Part shown: piece by piece, positions 9,601-18,908 of the stretch
Layout of the letters: every line of letters starts with the position of its first letter
Position numbering within the stretch: the first letter of the stretch is position 1
Assembly: GCA_963576475.1 (NCBI GenBank)
Contig: OY754981.1
Coordinates: 32,216,132-32,280,131 of the forward strand
Length of the DNA stretch: 64,000 bases
From: Molanna angustata
Lineage: Eukaryota; Arthropoda; Insecta; Trichoptera; Molannidae
Direction: 5' to 3'
Notes under the pieces: generated by a model
Seen by the model: the letters and a program-made list of their open reading frames with translations, nothing else
What the model was told of the DNA's origin: nothing
Database searches by the model: none
Made by a program: the position numbers and the translations under genes

Positions 9601-12414
9601 TGTCGATGTGAATATTGTAACTAGGGCTCCATACGGTTGATGCAAACTCCAAATGACTTCTAACGAAGGCATTAAATAGAAGAACTAGCGAGGTTGTTTC
9701 TTTGAAGGATTTGGTTATTCTTTGTATGAAGCCCAAGTTTCTGTAGCTTTTATTTACGACGTTTCTGTAGCTTTTATTATAAAGAATGATATTGTCAAGA
9801 AAATGAAAGTACACCCTTCGGTGATTTGGTCACATTGAAAGAATGAATGAAGAACGACTGAAAAAGAAAATTTATAGAGCTGAATGAGAAGGAACTACAG
9901 TAAGTTGGTGACTGACCAAGAAAACATTGGTGCGATTATGTGAACAATATTCTGAAAGAAGGAAAGTTACAAGTGTGAATAACAGATAAGCATGTATGCA
10001 TAGTTACATGAATGTGAATGAGGCTAAGACAGAAGTGTATGACGTCTGGTTCTCTCTGCCTATGCCAATGATATGATGGTAAAATTAATAAAATCTTGTT
10101 TTGTTTAGTGTCCAAAATGAAACAAATGTGAGGAATAAAATCAATGGGAGCAGGATTTGAACCTGGATTATTTTGATTGCTAATCCAAAACACTTCATCC
10201 TCTAAATAAAAAGATTTACTTCTGTCCACTTTATAATGTGATACTTAATAATATTAGATAACTGTAATGTATGATTTAACTTCAAATATAATATTATCTA
10301 ATCTGAAGTTGTCAATCATTTTCAATTGACAGATAGTGTGTAACTGATGGAAAATGATAATTTTAAAGATTATATTTGGTATCAAATTTCCATTAAAGCT
10401 AATTCAGGAGCCACTTAGACAGGAATAATTAATTGTTTTGTTACCAGCAGTGAGTACATGTAACATGAAATCAAAGATAGGCTGATTAATTTAAAAGTAC
10501 TTATGTTGTTATTCTTATTTATTATATTTGTTAAAAAAATAATATTGTACGTCGCCCATTTTTCAAATAATTAATAAAAAGCAAATAATGAATCCCCACC
10601 ACAATATTTTAGAAAGTTATATGTACAGTAGAGTCTCACTAATCCGGCACTAGTAAAAACCAGGGGGTGCCGGATTATTGGAATGTTCGGATTACTGGAT
10701 TGTATAGAAAAATAAAATAAAGCATTTCATAATGTACTAATTCAATAACGGAATATGCATTTATTTACTTCATATTTCTTTATGACAATTACATATCTTA
10801 CTTACTTAACTGACGTGACTGACGCAAAGCTTGCGAGCGTAGGAAGTGGTGGGGTAGGCGCGGGCAGATGATGCCGGACTACTGGACGTGCCGAAGTACT
10901 GAAGTGCCGGATTAGTGAGACTCTACTGTATGTATATTTATATATATCTTTGCCTTAGTTCTTATTTGTTCCATAGACCATTTGATAAATTTTACAGGAG
11001 ACAGTTTTATTTGTTTTGAAGGGGAACTATCTAAAAGTTCACCAGTGTATAGTAAAGGAACTTAAAAATATATTATACATTTTTTTAAAATAAAATACAT
11101 AAATGTAGTCATTATTTCCAATCTTAAAAACTTAGTTCACTTTAATGGATATGGAATGAAAAAGTCCGGATATGGACATTCAGTGATAGAAATCTCTTCG
11201 TTCTTAACTGTGCCATATGCCATACTCATTCCGATTTACATATACATGGTGTTCGTTTCATTTTGAGTAGTTAGAATATTAAACCGAAGATGTTCTAGGT
11301 TGACCCTCGTGGCTCAGCGGTAAGACGCTTGGCTCAAATATTATTATTTGAGCCAAGCGTCCAAGTCATCAAAGCTTTGTGAAAATATTATTTACCTGCT
11401 TTCATACACATACAATTTTTTCAATGATCTATATTGACGGAAAGTAATAAATTTTCGAAAACTTTGATGGTCCATTTTGATATAATATAGACTGTGGACC
11501 AACAAACTCATTCAAGATATTCGCAAGATAAATTTTTCAAAAAAAAAACATAGTTTAATATTTTTGAAGGTAGGTATTATGTAATATAGGTGATTTTTAA
11601 TTATTTATTTGATAATTATTATCAAAAATTTTTTAGATAGCATTTTTAAATTTTTTTTTGGATATTTTAAACTTTTTGTTTGTTTTTATATTAATCTCAT
11701 AAACGAATTAATAAAAAAGTATGTACTTAGAATTCATTCAACGATCCAAGCGGAAGGGACAAGCAGAAACTTTAAATACTCTTTTCACATTTAATAACAA
11801 TATATAAGAACATGGGGGTTGTGGCCAACACTAAACTCTTCATAATGCTTAAATTCATTCAAATTATAAAACCACTTTTCAACTCCAATCTTGCTGAATT
11901 TATTTTCCCTGTCCAATCCTACTGAAATTTCAAACCACATCCCTTTACATTATTTGAGACTGATGGGACAGTAAGGACTGAAGGGACAGTAAGGACTGAA
12001 AGGACAGAGGGGACTGTTTTTATTTACTGAATATGTTTTTTTATGTCTGTAAACCGTGTACATTTGTATTTAAGATAATTTTTTATAAATATAATATATT
12101 TTTGGACCGTTACAAAAATTATAAACTAAATAAATAAGTATTCTACTCTAATGGCATCTATTTGAGAAAATTCAAACCAAATGATTCTATACAGTATATG
12201 GATTTGTATGGATTCTATAGAATGTACAGAATTCCGTACAACTTTGAATTATGTGATGTAGTTGATTATGCAATAGCATTTTGTACTTACCAATTTTTTT
12301 GCCAAATTTCTCAGTAAAGAATGTCTTCATATCACAATCACTTATGAATATCACAACAATATAAAGAAGATAATATAAAAATACAACAAGGCCCAACACA
12401 AAGAAGAATCCCAT
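6372..12414 (-). CDS. DHRS7-like: DHRS7-like short-chain dehydrogenase/reductase (four coding exons)
   Basis: Joined minus-strand exons 12414-12291, 8606-8457, 7671-7319 and 6680-6372 give 936 nt, exactly 312 codons with stop (311 residues). All junctions have GT-AG and compatible phases. The protein starts with a hydrophobic segment (residues 3-25) that suggests a membrane anchor, then a Rossmann SDR domain: TGASSGIG at 52-59 for the cofactor, NNAG at 135-138, Asn160, Ser188, and the catalytic YxxxK pair Tyr201/Lys205, then CPGP. Known DHRS7-type SDRs are NAD(P)(H)-dependent oxidoreductases of the endoplasmic reticulum acting on steroids, retinoids or xenobiotic carbonyls; the substrate here cannot be told. 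A splice acceptor just upstream of the ATG (exon begins at 12425) implies a further 5' UTR exon upstream, perhaps beyond the satellite block. The stop abuts a transposon copy. Confidence 0.9.
6681..7318 (-). other. Intron 3 of the DHRS7-like gene
   Basis: No gene lies inside. Around 6755-6860 it holds a repeat fragment shared with 30363-30535 and 41061-41245 (AAAAAGGCA and CATTCAGAATGGGTGGT). A local duplication is visible: ACTGAGTCAAAATTT occurs at about 6880 and about 7266. Confidence 0.6.
7319..7671 (-). CDS. DHRS7-like: DHRS7-like coding exon 3
   Basis: It is 353 nt between acceptor TATTTCAG and donor GTAAGT. It holds NNAG, the catalytic Asn, the TSSIAG serine motif and YTATK with the catalytic Tyr and Lys. 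It ends exactly on a codon boundary (His209). Confidence 0.92.
7672..8456 (-). other. Intron 2 of the DHRS7-like gene
   Basis: It is an AT-rich intron. Two tandem copies of a roughly 40-bp unit containing AATAACGTATTTC and GCTACAAAACCTC lie at 7757-7835. Nothing else was recognised. Confidence 0.6.
8457..8606 (-). CDS. DHRS7-like: DHRS7-like coding exon 2
   Basis: It is 150 nt, entered at phase 1 after TTGCAG and left by GTATGT. It carries the glycine-rich cofactor motif TGASSGIG and the following helix and strand ending in SSRR, an arginine pair in the position usually linked to NADP preference in this family. Confidence 0.9.
8951..9815 (-). mobile_element. 5'-truncated Jockey/CR1-type LINE
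   Basis: On the minus strand two overlapping frames together encode the end of a LINE reverse transcriptase: LGFIQR, then AFVRSHLEFAS-VWSP, then IERIQRRF in the first frame (9814-9533), continued by a second frame (9672-9202) with the KRRKISDVYLLYKIL block. A frameshift near a poly(T) run at about 9545 separates them, and a short NKSYRN duplication is present. The element ends in a poly(A) (T-run at 8951-8961 on the plus strand). It lies in intron 1 of the dehydrogenase gene, same strand as the gene. Confidence 0.75.
9816..10090 (+). mobile_element. LINE 3'-end fragment (HIERMNEERL type)
   Basis: The plus strand reads a broken frame with G-H-I-E-R-M-N-E, then K-K-I-Y, and finally V-W-F-S-L-P-M, which matches the C-terminal region of a LINE family common in moths. 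A more decayed relative lies at 47340-47540 on the same strand. Confidence 0.5.
10130..10215 (-). mobile_element. tRNA-like SINE head, degenerate
   Basis: On the minus strand there is a B-box-like CAGGTTCAAATCC preceded by a tRNA-like arm. Its relation to the other SINEs here is unclear. Confidence 0.3.
10626..10928. mobile_element. pogo-type MITE
   Basis: It is a 303-bp element with long terminal inverted repeats (CAGTAGAGTCTCACTAATCC at the left, its complement ending GAGACTCTACTG at the right) and TA on both sides. It has no coding capacity. It lies in intron 1 of the dehydrogenase gene. Confidence 0.8.
10929..11804. other. AT-rich intron sequence with a 17-bp-stem hairpin
   Basis: The only structured feature is 11324-11361: GACGCTTGGCTCAAATA, a 4-nt loop TTAT, and the exact reverse complement. 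It follows a tRNA-like CTCGTGGCTCAGCGG. The rest holds nothing recognised. Confidence 0.55.
11805..12010 (+). repeat. GGGGGTTGTGGCCA repeat with GGACTGAA minisatellite
   Basis: The word ATGGGGGTTGTGGCCAACAC is shared, with changes, by units at about 43960, 44265 and 44405. It is followed by short tandem copies of GGGACAGTAAGGACTGAA, similar to the GAAGGGACGGGAGGTACT repeats at 43265-43440. So one repeat family occurs at two sites about 32 kb apart. Confidence 0.45.
12291..12414 (-). CDS. DHRS7-like: DHRS7-like coding exon 1
   Basis: It encodes 41 residues plus one base. MGFFFVLGLV opens a hydrophobic N-terminal anchor, followed by a basic stretch. The donor GTAAGT lies at 12290-12285. The ATG was chosen because a run of T and CAG (acceptor) lies 11 nt upstream of it, so the in-frame upstream Met falls in the intron. 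Confidence 0.85.
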
Positions 12415-12456
12415 TTTATGATGTACTGAAAAAAAAAAAATATAAGACAATATTTA

Positions 12457-12954
12457 GAAAAAAATTATCACACATTCTTGTACTATAATTGGTGAATGAA
12501 ATCGTTCATGGCAGGATTCAAACTCGCTCTGCCATCACACATATGTTGTTATGAAATAAAATTATCACACATTCTTGTACTATAATTGGTGAATGAAATC
12601 GTTCATGGCAGGATTCAAACTCGCTCTGCCATCACACATATGTTGTTATGAAATAAAATTATCACACATTCTCATACAATTCCTAAACTAAGCATAAATG
12701 CTTGTACTATAATTGGTGAATGAAATCGTTCATGGCAGGATTCAAACTCGCTCTGCCATCACACATATGTTGTTATGAAATAAAATTATCACACATTCTT
12801 GTACTATAATTGGTGAATGAAATCGTTCATGGCAGGATTCAAACTCGCTCTGCCATCACACATATGTTGTTATGAAATAAAATTATCACACATTCTCATA
12901 CAATTCCTAAACTAAGCATAAATGCTTGTACTATAATTGGTGAATGAAATCGTT
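12457..12954. repeat. SINE-derived satellite, left part (units of 97 and 127 bp)
   Basis: Units counted from CATGGCAGG start at 12507 (97 bp), 12604 (127), 12731 (97) and 12828 (127), after a partial unit. The long form has 30 extra bases (beginning CTCATACAATTCC). Read on the minus strand each unit resembles the SINE at 29230-29345 with about 33 bp deleted between its A-box and B-box regions. The array is cut at 12954 by an LTR element and resumes in register at 22824. Confidence 0.85.
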
Positions 12955-13345
12955 TGTTGACGCCAATATGTCATTATAATTATTGTCGCATTTTTTATAT
13001 CAAATGACATATAATATTGTTGCAACTGCTGCCCACCCTACATCCAAAATCAGTCTCCTTTCAAACCGCGTCCTGTCGACACCACCCACATCTCACCCGT
13101 TTTACCGCTCCTCATAACTCACCGAAATTCGCCATAATTGTTTTCTTACCGCGTGTGTGTGTGTGGGATCCTAGTGAAAATTGTGACCATCTAACAAGGC
13201 AGAGCACCAAGGAAAAGTCAAGTAAGTGAGTGTTCCTTTATCCTTCCTTTGCCTTGCAGTGGTTGCAACGAAACGCCCTTTAAAAATACAGTCCACTTTT
13301 CACTTCTACTTAATCTTTATCTTTAATTTCATATCCGCGTCATCA
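12955..13345 (+). repeat. 5' LTR of the Pao-like element (391 bp)
   Basis: It starts TGTTGACGCC and ends GCGTCATCA, and I found no difference from 22433-22823. It contains a (GT)n of about 12 nt. Splice-like signals AAGTAAGTGAG and TTGCCTTGCAG lie about 38 nt apart near the 3' third. The internal 70-codon frame is not considered coding. Confidence 0.9.
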
Positions 13346-13348
13346 TTT

Positions 13349-13412
13349 TGGTCCTTAACGAGTCGGATTTCATATTCATTTGGTCCTTAACGAGTCGGAT
13401 TTCATATTCATT
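13349..13412 (+). promoter_or_regulatory. Primer-binding site of the Pao-like element, duplicated
   Basis: Three bases after the LTR, TGGTCCTTAACGAGTCGGAT resembles the complement of an insect tRNA-Tyr 3' end (recalled as TGGTCCTTCGAGCCGG) with two extra A and one change. The same stretch repeats at 13381, a 32-bp tandem duplication. Confidence 0.5.
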
Positions 13413-13753
13413 TTTGGTCAATCCGAGACGGATATGCTAACATTTTGGTATATCATTCTTGAACCGCATTCATAACTTACATCTCACACATATTACAATT
13501 AATAAATATATTAATGTATATTATAATATTAAATATACATATTTAATTTATTTTTATAACATGTCACAGGACATACAAATGTAGGTACATTTGTCGTATA
13601 CACCACATATTTATTATATATTAAATCGCTCTTCTTTATAATTATTTTCTATGTGATATGCCATTATGTACCTATTTGTATCATAACTTATATAAAGGAT
13701 TACTCACTTTATAATATTTATATATCAACCTGCTATTAATATATTTATATAAC

Positions 13754-13881
13754 TGTTATGTATTGAATTACTGAGTACCCCTCAGTGTTGAGTATTGTCA
13801 CATGTGGGGGTCAGTCTGTCATGGCTGTCAAAAGGTTCACACTTAAACTTGAGATCATTCATAAAATCAATAAACATAATA
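13754..13881 (+). repeat. 5' LTR of the mag-type element (128 bp)
   Basis: It begins TGTTATGTATTG and ends AAACATAATA, identical to 17827-17954. AATAAA occurs near the 3' end and may serve as polyadenylation signal. Confidence 0.92.
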
Positions 13882-13882
13882 G

Positions 13883-13893
13883 TGGCGACGAGA
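13883..13893 (+). promoter_or_regulatory. Primer-binding site, tRNA-Ser type
   Basis: TGGCGACGAG starts one base after the LTR and is complementary to CTCGTCG-CCA, which I recall as the 3' end of insect tRNA-Ser(GCT). mag elements are known to use tRNA-Ser. Confidence 0.7.
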
Positions 13894-13897
13894 AAAT

Positions 13898-16642
13898 ATG
13901 GAAAAAGTGTTTGAAAAGTTTAATGTTATGGAAGGAAGTTGGGAGACATACATTGAAAGATTTTCTTATTACTTAATAGCCCATAATATAAGTGATGAAA
14001 ATGTTCAAAAAGCCCTATTTTTGACATATTGTGGAAGTGAATTATATGAATTGGTGAGGAATTTAGCATCTCCAAGGTTGACATCAGAATTAAGATTGGT
14101 AGAAATAAAAAACTTGTTAGATGTACATTTTAATCCAAGACCCAATGAGATTGTAGAAACATTCAAATTTCATAAGAGAAACCAACAAAAAGATGAATCT
14201 ATTGCAGATTATATTGCAATATTAAGAAGGATGAGCACACACTGTAACTTTAAAGAATTAGAAAGAATGTTAAGAGACAGACTGGTTGGAGGAATAAGGT
14301 GTACCAAAACCCAAGAAATTTTATTAAGAAAATCTAACCTAGACTACACATCGGCAGTAGAAATAGCTCTATCTTGTGAGAAAACAGATAAAGATATTGT
14401 GTTAATAAATAAAAGTAATGATGTGACAAATGAAATAGATCTATCAGATCAATGTGATGAACCAATGTTAGTCAATAAAGTGACCGTTAAAGATTACAAA
14501 CATTTAAAATGTTATCGGTGTGGCGGCAATCATTTGGCAAATAAGTGTAAATTTAGTGAGGCCCAATGTTATAATTGTAAGAAAGTGGGACATTTAAAAA
14601 ATATGTGCCGTAGAAAGAAGGGAAAATATGACATAAAGGTTTATGATGATATTAAAATGAATAGTTTGTATTGTATTAGCAAAACATCAATGCAAACATC
14701 TCCAATAAAAGTGCCAATTGTGATAGAGAATAAATTAATATGTATGGAGATTGATTCAGGAGCAACCTATACCATCATATCAGAAAAACAAGCAAAGTTA
14801 ATTTGGCCATATAGGTTACCATATTTGAGAGAAACAAGTATTCAACTACGAACTTGGTCTAATCAACAAGTTTCACTGTTAGGAGAGATAAATGTTGATA
14901 TAATTTTTAATAAAAAAATGTTTAATTTACCATTGTTAATAGCTACAGGGGAAGGCCCTGGATTATTGGGCAGAAATTGGTTTGAACCCTTAGAAATAAG
15001 GATTGAAGGAATTTGTTTATCAGAAAATGTTTATAATATTTCTCAAGAAAGTGTAACAGAGAATTATCAAAGTGTATTTACAGAAGGATTGGGAGAGTAC
15101 AAAGGCCCAGCTGTCACTATTAAAGTCAATCCAAATAGTAAACCAAGGTTTTTGAGACATAGACAGTTACCTTTTGCGTTGAAAGACCGAGTTTCAAATG
15201 AAATAGACAGATTGGTTAGCGTCGGAGTATTAGAGGCCATAACTTATTCAGAGTGGGCAACTCCCATAGTTCCAGTATTCAAATCAAACGGAGGTATAAG
15301 ATTGTGTGGTGACTACCGCTCAACGGTAAATGCAGTGACAGAAACAGATACTTTTCCCTTACCAACCATCAATGAAGCATTAGCAGCCGTGTCAGGAGGT
15401 AAATTATTTACAAAGCTAGATTTAGAACAAGCGTATACACAAGTAACAGTGGACGAAGCAACATCAAAAATTCTTACTTTAAACACACACAAAGGATTGT
15501 ATAAAGTAAAACGCTTACCCTTTGGAGTGAAGGCGGCCCCAGGAATCTTTCAAAGACTTATGTCAACATTACTTGCTGGAATAGATGGAGTTTCTGTGTT
15601 GCTGGATGACATTTTAATAGCAGGAAGTTCAGTAAAGATCCATAACGAAAGATTGGATGAAGTTCTTGAAAGATTGAAGGGTTCGGGTTTGAAGTTGAAT
15701 AAATCAAAATGTACTTTTGGTTCAACATCAGTGACATTTTTGGGGTTCGTGGTAGATAACAGAGGAGTACATCCAGATGCAGCAAAGGTGGAAGCAATTA
15801 AAAATGTTAATGAACCAAAAAGTGTCACAGAATTACAAGCATTCCTTGGATTAATTAATTTCTATGAAAGATTTATTCCAAATAAAGCGACAATGTTGGA
15901 ACCACTATACAGGTTACTGAGTAAGGACGTGAAATGGAAATGGGGTGTTAAAGAGAGTAAAGCTTTTCAAGAAGCTAAAGAAACTCTGTCGAGTGATAAA
16001 ACCTTAGTACATTTTGATTTGAAGAAGCCAATAATATTGACGTGTGATGCTAGTCCTTATGGAGTGGGAGCAGTAATCTCTCATATTATGAATGATGGCA
16101 CACAACAACCAATAGCCATGGGATCAAGAACATTAAGCAAATGTGAAAGAAATTATGCCCAGATAGACAAAGAAGCAGCCGCAATTATTTTTGGACTCTG
16201 TAAATTTAATCAATATTTATATGGCAGGAAATTTACTATTTGTACAGATCATAAGCCGTTACTAGGTATTTTTGATCCTAATAAACAAATACCTAATATT
16301 TTATCACCTAGAATGTTAAGGTGGACATTAAAACTGAGTGCATATGATTATCAGTTGAAATACAAACCTGGGAAAGAGATAGGTGATGCTGATGCACTCA
16401 GTAGAATGATGATAAAGGATGTGTCTAGTGATAGCGAAGAAAAAGAAAGTATATTTTATGATGTGTTACTTTTATCAGAAACTCCTAATACAGTGCCATA
16501 TACAGTTAAAGATATTGCAAAGTTAACATCGCAAGATGTGCATTTACAGAAGATAAAGTACTGGATTTTGAAAGGATGGCCAGATAAGGTACCTGAGGTA
16601 TATAAAGTTTATTGGACAAAAAAAAAATGGAATTATCCATAA
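13898..16642 (+). CDS. Gag-Pol of the mag-type element, part 1 (Gag, protease, RT, RNase H)
   Basis: This is a 914-codon frame. Residues 1-200 are a Gag-like helical region. Two CCHC zinc knuckles lie at about 204-238 (CYRCGGNHLANKC and CYNCKKVGHLKNMC). The aspartic protease has DSGA at about 285. The reverse transcriptase includes LCGDYRSTVN at about 468 and the active-site box VLLDD at about 567. RNase H has TCDASPYGVG at about 713 and TDHKPL. Gag and Pol share one frame with no separate gag stop. The frame ends prematurely just before the integrase, after running through a homopolymer of ten A at 16618-16627. Everything upstream looks intact. The element acts in cytoplasmic particles to copy its RNA into DNA. 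Confidence 0.9.
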   Translation: MEKVFEKFNVMEGSWETYIERFSYYLIAHNISDENVQKALFLTYCGSELYELVRNLASPRLTSELRLVEIKNLLDVHFNPRPNEIVETFKFHKRNQQKDESIADYIAILRRMSTHCNFKELERMLRDRLVGGIRCTKTQEILLRKSNLDYTSAVEIALSCEKTDKDIVLINKSNDVTNEIDLSDQCDEPMLVNKVTVKDYKHLKCYRCGGNHLANKCKFSEAQCYNCKKVGHLKNMCRRKKGKYDIKVYDDIKMNSLYCISKTSMQTSPIKVPIVIENKLICMEIDSGATYTIISEKQAKLIWPYRLPYLRETSIQLRTWSNQQVSLLGEINVDIIFNKKMFNLPLLIATGEGPGLLGRNWFEPLEIRIEGICLSENVYNISQESVTENYQSVFTEGLGEYKGPAVTIKVNPNSKPRFLRHRQLPFALKDRVSNEIDRLVSVGVLEAITYSEWATPIVPVFKSNGGIRLCGDYRSTVNAVTETDTFPLPTINEALAAVSGGKLFTKLDLEQAYTQVTVDEATSKILTLNTHKGLYKVKRLPFGVKAAPGIFQRLMSTLLAGIDGVSVLLDDILIAGSSVKIHNERLDEVLERLKGSGLKLNKSKCTFGSTSVTFLGFVVDNRGVHPDAAKVEAIKNVNEPKSVTELQAFLGLINFYERFIPNKATMLEPLYRLLSKDVKWKWGVKESKAFQEAKETLSSDKTLVHFDLKKPIILTCDASPYGVGAVISHIMNDGTQQPIAMGSRTLSKCERNYAQIDKEAAAIIFGLCKFNQYLYGRKFTICTDHKPLLGIFDPNKQIPNILSPRMLRWTLKLSAYDYQLKYKPGKEIGDADALSRMMIKDVSSDSEEKESIFYDVLLLSETPNTVPYTVKDIAKLTSQDVHLQKIKYWILKGWPDKVPEVYKVYWTKKKWNYP

Positions 16643-17793
16643 TGGAGGATTGCATCCTTTGGGGAAATCGAGTAGTTATTCCACCACCAATAAGGGACAC
16701 ACTACTAACATCTCTTCACGAAGCCCATGATGGAATGGTGGTAACAAAAGCAATAGCGAGAAGCTATTTTTGGTGGCCAAATATAGATAAAGATATTGAG
16801 AACATGATAGCAGCATGTGAAGTTTGTCAACAAGTAGGAAACATGCCTGCAAAAGTTATACATTCATGGGTTACACCAACAAATCCCTGGCAAAGAGTTC
16901 ATGTGGACTTTGCCGGACCTTTCAGAGGGAAAATATTTTTTATTTTAATTGATGCATTCTCAAAATGGCCGGAAGTTAAAATTGTACCAACACAATCTTC
17001 TAAATATGTTATAAAGAATCTTCGAGAAATATTTTCACAACAGGGAATACCAGAGGTTCTAGTTTCAGATAATGGAACAGCATTTACATCTGAAGAGTTT
17101 AAAAGTTTTGTACAACAAAATGGAATTAGACACATTTTGAGCCCACCATATCATCCAGCATCGAATGGACAGGCTGAACGGACAGTGCAGTCTGTGAAGA
17201 AGAAATTACAGAAATTACCAACAGAGAATATTGATGTGTACTTACCACGAGTTTTATTTGACTTACGTACTGCCCCAAGTACGGTAACATTGAAAAGCCC
17301 TGCCGAAATGTTGAACAGAAGAAAATTTAGAACTCGATTTGATATCTTACACCCATTATCAACCATGGAAAGAAGAGAAAGCGATATTGAAAATAATAAT
17401 AAAGTGAAATGTACAAATTTTCAAGTAGGGGAGAAGGTATGGTGGAGAAATTATGGACGCGGACCTAAGTGGTTAAAAGGAGAAATCAAAAGAGTGAGAG
17501 GTCCAACTAGATATATAATAGACACATGTCTTGGAATCGTGGTGGTAAGGCACATTGATCAATTGAAAAGACGTGTCGAGCCTAGATTGAGTATTGGAGA
17601 AACATCACAGAATAGATATCAGGAGTCCAACACTTATACCGATCAAACCGACCGACGTGAGGAGCCTGGGACAAGCGGTCTCCAAGATAAACAGATTGAA
17701 CGAGGATCGGGGATTGGGCAGGCTCTGAAGGATGAGGTGCAGAGATGGAGGGAGATTTTGGGTATTCCGGAGGATGCTGTGGTTTCACATTGA
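16612..17793 (+). CDS. Integrase part of the mag-type element, shifted by -1
   Basis: This continues Pol in the -1 frame. The true boundary with part 1 is the ten-A run, and I do not propose an independent start. Domains: an H2C2 zinc domain with HEAH, then CEVC; the DDE core with VDFAGPF, SDNGTAF and the ASNGQAE region; and a C-terminal domain with GEKVWWRNYGRGPKW that binds DNA. The frame ends at a TGA 33 bp before the 3' LTR. Whether the shift is a one-base indel, an assembly error or programmed slippage cannot be decided from one copy; a gag-pol signal would normally lie much further upstream. Confidence 0.88.
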   Translation: MDKKKMELSIMEDCILWGNRVVIPPPIRDTLLTSLHEAHDGMVVTKAIARSYFWWPNIDKDIENMIAACEVCQQVGNMPAKVIHSWVTPTNPWQRVHVDFAGPFRGKIFFILIDAFSKWPEVKIVPTQSSKYVIKNLREIFSQQGIPEVLVSDNGTAFTSEEFKSFVQQNGIRHILSPPYHPASNGQAERTVQSVKKKLQKLPTENIDVYLPRVLFDLRTAPSTVTLKSPAEMLNRRKFRTRFDILHPLSTMERRESDIENNNKVKCTNFQVGEKVWWRNYGRGPKWLKGEIKRVRGPTRYIIDTCLGIVVVRHIDQLKRRVEPRLSIGETSQNRYQESNTYTDQTDRREEPGTSGLQDKQIERGSGIGQALKDEVQRWREILGIPEDAVVSH

Positions 17794-17811
17794 AGAGCTG
17801 TGGTTTGTGAT

Positions 17812-17826
17812 TTGGGGGGTGAAAGA
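17812..17826 (+). promoter_or_regulatory. Polypurine tract of the mag-type element
   Basis: TTGGGGGGTGAAAGA lies directly before the 3' LTR start TGTTATG at 17827, the expected position of the plus-strand primer. Confidence 0.75.
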
Positions 17827-17954
17827 TGTTATGTATTGAATTACTGAGTACCCCTCAGTGTTGAGTATTGTCACATGTGGGGGTCAGTCTGTCATGGCTG
17901 TCAAAAGGTTCACACTTAAACTTGAGATCATTCATAAAATCAATAAACATAATA
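17827..17954 (+). repeat. 3' LTR of the mag-type element (128 bp)
   Basis: It is identical to 13754-13881 and followed by the target duplication ATAAC. Confidence 0.92.
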
Positions 17955-17959
17955 ATAAC

Positions 17960-18908
17960 ATATCCGCATCAAATATAAAACATAATTCTACCCGCTCTGT
18001 ATAATTTATCCACTCAGCATATATTTATGTCGTGTTAACCGCATCCTTTATAACGAATATAAATAGTTATTAATATAAACTTATTTATATTCAAACCGCA
18101 TTTATTTATGACACGATATACCTATTTGCCATAGTAAAAATGAACATAAAAGGTTATTAATATAAACTTATTTATGTTCAAATCGCATTTACATAAAATT
18201 TCCGCTATATATTTTTAATAAGCACTTATTTTTTAAGTGCATAACTAATCCGCATTATACCTACATTATATCAATATAAGTACCTATGTTTATTATATAC
18301 CTAACCCTAATTATATATTTATATTCTTATTTAAAACTATTAATTTAGTTCATAATCTACTGCAATATATATTTATTTTATATCCTTATTTTTTTGTGTT
18401 AAAATATTGCTCGGAAATAAATATATTATATTTTAAAGTACCCTACAATTTGATATATAATTCTTGTTACATCGTCAACTGTTTCGACCAAGGCGATAAA
18501 AAATATTCTTGTATTGCATCGAGTCAATAGGTACGTACTACTTCTATCAACGATAATAATAAAAACGTGTTAGAATTCGGCCGAACGAAACAAGCGGAAT
18601 CTGCGCCGACTGTTTAATATTATGTATTCAAAATTAAAGTTAAATTATTATTTGTTGAATTGATAGTTTTATGTTATTGCTCAACATATTATTATTACTA
18701 TTATTAATTATTTATTAAATTATATTTATTAAATTACTATTACCCACTTGCTTATTTTCCGCGCCGTCTTTCTACACATTTTCATATTATAAAAATTTAA
18801 TTATTATCTTTTATACTTACTTAGCTTTTAATTATACATATTTTGACGTGCCTATTATTTAAGTATATCTTTAATATATCGCAATTAGAGAAAATATAAA
18901 TTCTTAAA
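17960..18908 (+). other. Untranslated leader of the Pao-like element, distal part
   Basis: It continues the leader interrupted at 13753. It is AT-rich and non-coding, with a short repeat (AATATAAACTTATTTAT and AACCGCATTTA words at about 18075 and 18155). The leader is about 1.35 kb once the nested element is discounted, which is long for such elements. Confidence 0.6.

Larger units (their letters stand above)
13754..17954 (+). mobile_element. mag-type Ty3/gypsy LTR retrotransposon
   Basis: It is 4201 bp with identical 128-bp LTRs and a 5-bp target duplication ATAAC (13749-13753 and 17955-17959). The PBS matches a serine tRNA and the polypurine tract sits directly before the 3' LTR. The very short LTRs and tRNA-Ser primer are as known for the mag clade. 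It is inserted in the untranslated leader of the Pao-like element, so it is younger than that insertion. Gag-pol is complete except for one frame break at a 10-A run. Confidence 0.92.

Noticed and set aside
12187..12450. Use of the upstream Met (MSYIFFF) as start of the dehydrogenase
   Set aside because: A polypyrimidine tract and CAG acceptor lie between it and MGFFF, so it is intronic.
13017..13229. 70-codon frame also present at 22495-22707
   Set aside because: Both lie in the two LTRs of the Pao-like element; the duplication is explained by the LTR structure.
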